Assembly (NCBI GenBank): GCA_013044305.1
Contig: JABEUT010000239.1
Location: 1-17,582, forward strand
Source: Bacteroidia bacterium
Lineage (GTDB): Bacteria > Bacteroidota > Bacteroidia > JABEUT01
Direction of reading: 5' to 3'
Length of the DNA stretch: 17,582 nt
The notes beneath the pieces are model-generated. The model ran no database searches. It was not told the DNA's origin and saw only the letters and a program-made list of their open reading frames with translations. Shown in pieces: positions 13,155-17,582 of the stretch. Made by a program: the position numbers and the translations under genes. Position 1 is the first letter of the stretch. The number at the start of each line of letters is the position of its first letter.

Positions 13155-13991
13155 TTAATTGCTTGTTATCGTATAATTCTGACCATCTATTGTAACTGTT
13201 GCGCTGGTGTTGCAGTTGTTTCCGCCTGTGTAAGTTACAATTCTGTTGGCAAGCCCTGCCGGGGTAATGGTTACAATACCCTGCGACACATTGGCACAGT
13301 TGTTGTTTTTAATCAGTGTTCCACTAATCACAAAATTGTATTTCACCTGGTTGCGGTCTTGTCCGGTTCCGCTGCCGTTGATAGCATACTGCCCTTGCCA
13401 GGGTATGGTATCGGGCGGGTAAACTCCGTTCACCCAGTTATATGACAGTCCGTTGGCATTGAAAAGAAGCGGAGGATAGCCCGTTACGTTGCATATGCCG
13501 CTTATATTGGCGCTGAACTGGGTTAGTGACTGGTGGTTGCGGTAAACGGTAACTGTGCCGCCATAGCTATTGTTGTTTACCGAATATCCGACGAAGGTAA
13601 TTGTAAGCGAAGTGGTAGAAAGGTTGTCCCAGTAGTCGGCGAAGGCGCCTTTAACGATGCCTGCGCGGGTTTGTCCGTCTATGCTGTCGGTAACACCGCC
13701 GCCGTAGTTAACGGTGATGGTACGGGGCCAGCCGTGGGTGGTATCGTAGGTAACCTGTGGCCAGTGGGGTGCGCCGCCCGACGATACGCGGTACTCTATT
13801 CCCCTCACCATTGATTTTTTGCAGGCGATGCTGTTGAACATCGGCAGGAGATGAATGAATTCGTTTTGGCACATGGAGTAATCGGATGCCGTAGTGGTAT
13901 TGGTATCTACCTTGGCCTTGTTGCATGAAAATACAAGAATCATTCCGGCGGAAGCCAAGGCAAAGAATGCGAGAAAGGGAATTTTTTTCAT
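13155..13991 (-). CDS. Putative lipoprotein of unknown function
   Basis: A 278-residue secreted protein with a lipoprotein signal peptide: basic MKK, hydrophobic core (5-20) and a lipobox ending at C23 (LVFSC). The mature part is rich in Thr, Ser, Asn, Gly and Tyr, with predicted beta-strands throughout and five further cysteines (41, 57, 167, 232, 260) that could form disulfides. Two blocks stand out: a GWPRTITVNYGGG segment (87-99) with GQTRAGIVKG (107-116), and a C-terminal VTIDGQNYTI (266-275). I recall similar unnamed Bacteroidota lipoproteins but no assigned function. It lies at the head of the lipoprotein-siaB-siaC-M23 series and has its own -7 box. It is probably attached to the inner or outer membrane in the periplasm or on the surface. 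Confidence 0.82.
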   Translation of the reverse strand: MKKIPFLAFFALASAGMILVFSCNKAKVDTNTTTASDYSMCQNEFIHLLPMFNSIACKKSMVRGIEYRVSSGGAPHWPQVTYDTTHGWPRTITVNYGGGVTDSIDGQTRAGIVKGAFADYWDNLSTTSLTITFVGYSVNNNSYGGTVTVYRNHQSLTQFSANISGICNVTGYPPLLFNANGLSYNWVNGVYPPDTIPWQGQYAINGSGTGQDRNQVKYNFVISGTLIKNNNCANVSQGIVTITPAGLANRIVTYTGGNNCNTSATVTIDGQNYTITSN

Positions 13992-14024
13992 CGTCTGATA
14001 TGTTTATTTCTGATTACGAAGGGG

Positions 14025-14032
14025 CAAATATA
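14025..14032 (-). promoter_or_regulatory. -7 box of the lipoprotein gene
   Basis: On the minus strand this reads TATATTTG, matching TAnnTTTG, ending 33 bases before the ATG at 13991. No -33 TTG is visible. It may also drive the siaB, siaC and M23 genes, which lack boxes of their own. Confidence 0.5.
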
Positions 14033-14215
14033 ATAAAATTGGTTTAATTTGTAAAGTTTGTAAAAAATTGGTAGTGGTTCAGTTGAAATTAATTTAAAGG
14101 ATGCATTGTTATCTTTCTACCTCAAACCCCTGAAAGGGATTTAAAAAACAGCATCTCTACTCAAATTGTCTCAAAGCCTTTTTAGAGGTAAATGCAGTAA
14201 ATATTGGGTTACTTC

Positions 14216-14231
14216 GGGGTGACTTCACCCC
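14216..14231 (+). promoter_or_regulatory. GC-rich palindrome upstream of the flavoprotein promoter
   Basis: GGGGTGA and TCACCCC form a perfect 7-bp inverted repeat with a 2-base spacer, in an otherwise AT-rich region. It ends 31 bases before the -7 box at 14263, a place where an activator or repressor dimer could bind. The regulator is unknown. Confidence 0.4.
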
Positions 14232-14262
14232 CAAAAACTATATATAGCTAAGACTAACCAGA

Positions 14263-14270
14263 TATATTTG
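14263..14270 (+). promoter_or_regulatory. -7 box of the flavoprotein gene
   Basis: TATATTTG matches TAnnTTTG and ends 67 bases before the ATG at 14338 (46 before a possible TTG start at 14317). No -33 TTG is visible; the palindrome at 14216-14231 may bind a factor that makes up for this. Confidence 0.5.
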
Positions 14271-14337
14271 CAAAACAATTAGGCCCCTGCTCCGGTAACA
14301 ACAAAGTTGAAGGCGATTGGGGAATGTCGATGTTTTT

Positions 14338-15570
14338 ATGGTGAATGGCAATAATATTGCAGTAATAGGAGGAGGCGCAGCAGGGTTTTTTGCCGCTATT
14401 TCGTGCAAAGCCCATCATCCCCAAACCAAGGTATCAATATATGAAAAATCGGATAAGTTGCTTTCAAAAGTTAAGATATCAGGCGGAGGACGCTGTAATG
14501 TTACCAATGCTTGCTTTACAATTTCAAAACTTGCCAAAAATTATCCCCGTGGTGGTAAGGAGCTGAAAAATGCCTTTACCTGCTTTAGTACTAATGACAC
14601 GGTAAAATGGTTTGAAAGCAGGGGAGTAAAACTGAAAGCAGAGGAGGATAATCGCATATTTCCTGTAACCGATAGTTCGCAAACTATTATTAATTGCCTG
14701 ATGCACGAAACCGAAAAACTTGGCATATCCTTGCAATTGAAACAGGCTTTGATGGATGTGGAAAAGGACCCGGATGGCTTTAAACTAATATTCAGTGATA
14801 GGATAGTCCGAGCGGATAAAGTGATTATTGCAAGCGGCGGTTCACCTAAAAGAGAGGGACTCGCCTGGCTTGAAAAATCAGGACATGCTATTGAAAAGCC
14901 TGTCCCTTCATTATTCACATTTAATATGCCCGGTGAACAAATAACTTCTCTAAGAGGTATTTCGGTGGGGAATGTGAATGTAAGAGTTTCCGGTATCACT
15001 TTGCAAAGTGATGGACCTTTATTAATCACACACTGGGGTATGAGCGGTCCTGTTATTCTTAAACTTTCAGCCTGGGGAGCCCGTATTCTAAATGCCCTGA
15101 ACTACCAATTCAGCATCCGGGTAAACTGGTTAGGTAATTGGAATGAAGACCGGGCAAGATCAGAATTGATAGGTGAAACAGCATTGCATCCTAAAAGGAA
15201 AGTTGGTAATACGGAATCATTCAAATTGCCCCACCGCTTATATTTATTTTTGATGAATAAAACCGGTATAAATCCCGATACTGAATTAGGAGAAATGGGC
15301 AAGAAAAATCAAAACAGGTTACTAAATACAATACTCAATGACGAATACAAGGTTGAAGGAAAGACTACATTCAAAGAGGAATTTGTAACATGCGGAGGTG
15401 TTAGTTTGAATAATGTCTCAATGCACACAATGGAAAGTAAAGTCTGCCCGGGGATGTTTTTTGCCGGTGAAGTGCTGGATATTGATGGCGTTACGGGTGG
15501 TTTTAATTTTCAGGCTGCATGGACTACGGGGTTTATTGCAGGTAAGCTCGGTTCAGCAAGCGACAGGTGA
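14338..15570 (+). CDS. BaiN/HI0933-family FAD-dependent oxidoreductase
   Basis: A 410-residue cytoplasmic flavoprotein of the HI0933/BaiN family (also annotated as aminoacetone oxidase-like or NAD(P)/FAD-dependent oxidoreductase); its physiological substrate is unknown in most bacteria. It has the N-terminal dinucleotide site IAVIGGGAAGFFAA (7-20), the glutamate of IYEK at the end of the second strand, the family signature KVKISGGGRCNVTN (44-57), an internal IIASGGSPKREG and the C-terminal FAD contact GEVLDIDGVTGGFNFQAAWTTG region. The start is set at ATG 14338; a TTG at 14317 would add seven residues before the Rossmann strand. It is convergent with the ABC-F gene with only 7 bases between the stops. 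Its base composition is clearly more AT-rich than that of panC and the reductase. Confidence 0.93.
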   Translation: MVNGNNIAVIGGGAAGFFAAISCKAHHPQTKVSIYEKSDKLLSKVKISGGGRCNVTNACFTISKLAKNYPRGGKELKNAFTCFSTNDTVKWFESRGVKLKAEEDNRIFPVTDSSQTIINCLMHETEKLGISLQLKQALMDVEKDPDGFKLIFSDRIVRADKVIIASGGSPKREGLAWLEKSGHAIEKPVPSLFTFNMPGEQITSLRGISVGNVNVRVSGITLQSDGPLLITHWGMSGPVILKLSAWGARILNALNYQFSIRVNWLGNWNEDRARSELIGETALHPKRKVGNTESFKLPHRLYLFLMNKTGINPDTELGEMGKKNQNRLLNTILNDEYKVEGKTTFKEEFVTCGGVSLNNVSMHTMESKVCPGMFFAGEVLDIDGVTGGFNFQAAWTTGFIAGKLGSASDR

Positions 15571-15577
15571 TAGAAAT

Positions 15578-17473
15578 TCAGCCTTCTTCCATCAATTCGC
15601 TAAGTTCCAGCCAACGCATTTGCTTTTCATCAATCAGGCGTGTTGTATTTCCTAACTCGGTTGAAATACGAATTATTTCTTCATGGTTAGTAATTGTATT
15701 GCTTAAATGCTCCAGGAGAACTTTTTTTTGTTTTTCGAGTTGTTCAATTTCCTTATCGAGGTTTTCAAATTCGAATTTGTCTTTGTAGCTTGGTTTCTGC
15801 CTTATGCTTGTTCCCCCGGTTTGTTCAGTTTTAGGCAGCGGTTTTTTAGTTTCTTCCCGGTTTTCCATTTTCTTTATCTCCTTCTCCTCTTCCCGGTAAT
15901 CTGTATATGAGCCATTGTACATCTTCACATTTCCATCTCCTGTTAATATAAAAAGGTGGTCGGCAAGCTTATTTAAAAAGTAACGGTCGTGAGACACTAT
16001 AATCAGGCATCCCTTGAAGTCGAGTAGAAATTGCTCAAGAGTGCTTAGGGTAATTAAGTCAAGGTCATTTGTCGGTTCATCGAGAATGAGAAAGTTCGGA
16101 TTCTTCATGAGAACAGTCAGCAAATAGAGCCGCTTCTTTTCACCACCGCTTAGTCTTGAAACATACGTGTATTGCATTTCCGGGGAGAACTGGAACAATT
16201 GCAATAGCTGTGACGCTGAAAGCTTTGAACCGTCTGCCATGGGAATAAAATCGCCTACATCCCTCACTACTTCTATAACGCGTTTATCATTCTTAATCTC
16301 GATGCCCTTCTGTGAATAATAGCCAATTACAGTGGTGTCACCAATATTTACCTTACCTCCGTCTGCCTGTTCTGCCCCTGTTAAAAGATTAAGGAAGGTA
16401 GTTTTTCCAACCCCATTCTTTCCTGCTATTCCAATGCGCTCCCCTTTTTTAAAAGTATAATCAAAGTTCTTCAGGATAACTTTTCCCCCATAGCTTTTTG
16501 AAACTTTTTTCAATTCAAATATCTTTCCGCCGATGCGGCTCATTTTTACGCTTAACTGCAACTCGCTTTGTTTCTTTTTTCCCGAAAGGGTAGCATTCAA
16601 TTTATTAAATGCTTCAATCCTTGATTTTGATTTAGTACCACGCGCCCTTGGCATTTTGCGAACCCATTCCAATTCACGCCTGAACAGGTTATTTGCCTTC
16701 TCAAGTTCTTTTGTTTCATTAAATTCCCTTTCTGCTTTCTTCTCAATAAAATATTCGTAATCACCCTGGTATCGGTATAGTTTACTGTTTTCCAGTTCAA
16801 GGATATCGGTGCATACATTGTCGAGAAAATATCTGTCGTGGGTAACGAGCAGCAAAGAAACATTATTCCTTGTAAAATAACTTTCCAGCCACTCAATCAT
16901 ATCAAGGTCAAGATGGTTGGTAGGCTCGTCCATGATTAATAGTTGGGGTTCCTCAATAAGCACCCTGGCAAGCGCAAGGCGCTTTTTTTCGCCGCCCGAC
17001 AGCGAACTCACCTTCTGTTCAAGATGATGAATATTCAGGGAGGTGAGCACCTGTTTCACTTTGCTTTCGTAATTCCATGCCTGATGAAATTCTACCTGCT
17101 CCATGGCAATTTCAATACGTTTTTGGGTTTCAGCCGTTGGTTCCTCATCGTGCTTCTCTATTGCAATTTCATAATTACTGATGGCTTTCTGCATGTCATT
17201 GCCTGAATGGAAAAGAGCCTGGTAAACGTTATCGCCCGGGCTGAAAGCAGGTTCCTGGTCTAAAAACGAAACCCTGATTTCATTTCTGAATGTAACCTGA
17301 CCGGAATCTGCAATATCATTGCCGCTTAAAATCCTTATCAACGTGGATTTTCCTGCTCCGTTCCTTGCCACAAGGGCTACACGCTGCCCTTCTTCAATTC
17401 CAAAGCTTATGCCTGAAAACAATTGCTTATCTCCATACGATTTTGAAAGGTTTTCTACAGATAATAGATTCAT
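15578..17473 (-). CDS. Uup-like ABC-F family ATPase
   Basis: A 631-residue soluble protein with two ABC ATPase domains and no membrane segments, an ABC-F member expected to act at the ribosome. Domain 1: Walker A ARNGAGKST (36-44), signature LSGGE (158-162), Walker B LLIMDEPTNHLD (178-189), H212. The linker (about 235-300) is charged and includes RRELEWVRKMPRARGTKSK, the Uup-type inter-domain arm. Domain 2: GKNGVGKTT (351-359), LSGGE (441-445), DEPTNDLDLITL (465-476), H495. A C-terminal coiled coil (566-630) matches the Uup C-terminal domain. Both catalytic glutamates are present (E183, E466). The ATG at 17473 is used; a TTG at 17482 lies in the promoter box. Whether it relieves stalled ribosomes or confers antibiotic protection cannot be told; the Uup-like form favours a housekeeping role. 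Confidence 0.93.
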   Translation of the reverse strand: MNLLSVENLSKSYGDKQLFSGISFGIEEGQRVALVARNGAGKSTLIRILSGNDIADSGQVTFRNEIRVSFLDQEPAFSPGDNVYQALFHSGNDMQKAISNYEIAIEKHDEEPTAETQKRIEIAMEQVEFHQAWNYESKVKQVLTSLNIHHLEQKVSSLSGGEKKRLALARVLIEEPQLLIMDEPTNHLDLDMIEWLESYFTRNNVSLLLVTHDRYFLDNVCTDILELENSKLYRYQGDYEYFIEKKAEREFNETKELEKANNLFRRELEWVRKMPRARGTKSKSRIEAFNKLNATLSGKKKQSELQLSVKMSRIGGKIFELKKVSKSYGGKVILKNFDYTFKKGERIGIAGKNGVGKTTFLNLLTGAEQADGGKVNIGDTTVIGYYSQKGIEIKNDKRVIEVVRDVGDFIPMADGSKLSASQLLQLFQFSPEMQYTYVSRLSGGEKKRLYLLTVLMKNPNFLILDEPTNDLDLITLSTLEQFLLDFKGCLIIVSHDRYFLNKLADHLFILTGDGNVKMYNGSYTDYREEEKEIKKMENREETKKPLPKTEQTGGTSIRQKPSYKDKFEFENLDKEIEQLEKQKKVLLEHLSNTITNHEEIIRISTELGNTTRLIDEKQMRWLELSELMEEG

Positions 17474-17479
17474 ACTACG

Positions 17480-17487
17480 CAAAGGTA
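17480..17487 (-). promoter_or_regulatory. -7 box of the ABC-F gene
   Basis: On the minus strand this reads TACCTTTG, a full TAnnTTTG match. It ends only 6 bases before the ATG at 17473, so the transcript would begin at or next to the start codon. No TTG is found at a normal -33 distance (the nearest is 12 bases upstream). Confidence 0.5.
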
Positions 17488-17582
17488 GCCATAATACTGC
17501 AATTGCCGACTATTTAACAGCTTCAAGGCAATTCAAATAATTTCAGAAAAAAAGAGAAGGTTTAATGATATTATTATAGAAT

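Larger units (their letters stand above)
13992..14337. other. Divergent intergenic region with two promoters
   Basis: 346 AT-rich bases between the divergent lipoprotein and flavoprotein genes. It holds a -7 box for each gene (14025-14032 minus, 14263-14270 plus) and a GC-rich palindrome (14216-14231). No credible ORF or RNA gene was recognised in the middle 14040-14200. Confidence 0.6.

Noticed and set aside
1..17582. Defence island, prophage, transposon or CRISPR array
   Set aside because: No transposase, integrase, phage, nuclease or Cas-like protein and no regularly spaced repeats were found; nearly all the DNA is assigned to ordinary chromosomal genes.

Overview
The window reads as a chromosomal housekeeping segment of a member of the Bacteroidota, probably Chitinophagales/Sphingobacteriia-like; this is inferred, since no rRNA or other marker is present. 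The evidence is: nearest relatives by recognisable family (DUF4294, DUF6427-like and DUF6341-like proteins, fused RibBA, Uup-like ABC-F), an absence of Shine-Dalgarno sequences before most starts, and the Bacteroidota-type -7 promoter box TAnnTTTG at sensible distances before ten genes on both strands. No mobile element, CRISPR array, rRNA or tRNA gene was seen.

Layout. 37-1766 (+): panC (pantothenate synthetase), then a short-chain dehydrogenase/reductase with its own promoter. 1796-2431 (-): an exported DUF4294 protein, convergent with the reductase. 2749-3942 (+): a WecA/TagO-like undecaprenyl-phosphate sugar-1-phosphate transferase. 3991-4200 (-): a small one-helix membrane protein. 4315-5295 (+): a polytopic DUF6427-like membrane protein. 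5433-6146 (+): purQ. 6201-7823 (+): an exported TPR-repeat protein. 7907-9175 (-): ribBA. 9430-10815 (-): NADP-type glutamate dehydrogenase, followed by a strong bidirectional hairpin terminator.

11116-13991 (-) is the most interesting part: lipoprotein, SiaB-like kinase, SiaC-like phosphoprotein and membrane-anchored M23 (LytM) peptidase, all in one direction. Only the lipoprotein has a recognisable -7 box, so the four may form one operon. The SiaB/SiaC pair keeps its key residues, including a threonine at position 68 like that of Pseudomonas SiaC, but the SiaA phosphatase and SiaD diguanylate cyclase are not in the window. This suggests a partner switch with a different output, possibly the cell wall.

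14338-15570 (+) is a BaiN/HI0933-type flavoprotein, and 15578-17473 (-) is a Uup-like ABC-F ATPase whose -7 box lies only 6 bases from its ATG, suggesting a leaderless mRNA. The last ~3.3 kb look more AT-rich than the first ~2 kb. Two very short hydrophobic ORFs (916-975 and 5275-5376, both minus) are listed as low-confidence candidates. I did not find a clearly new system; the lipoprotein-SiaB-SiaC-M23 arrangement is the best lead.
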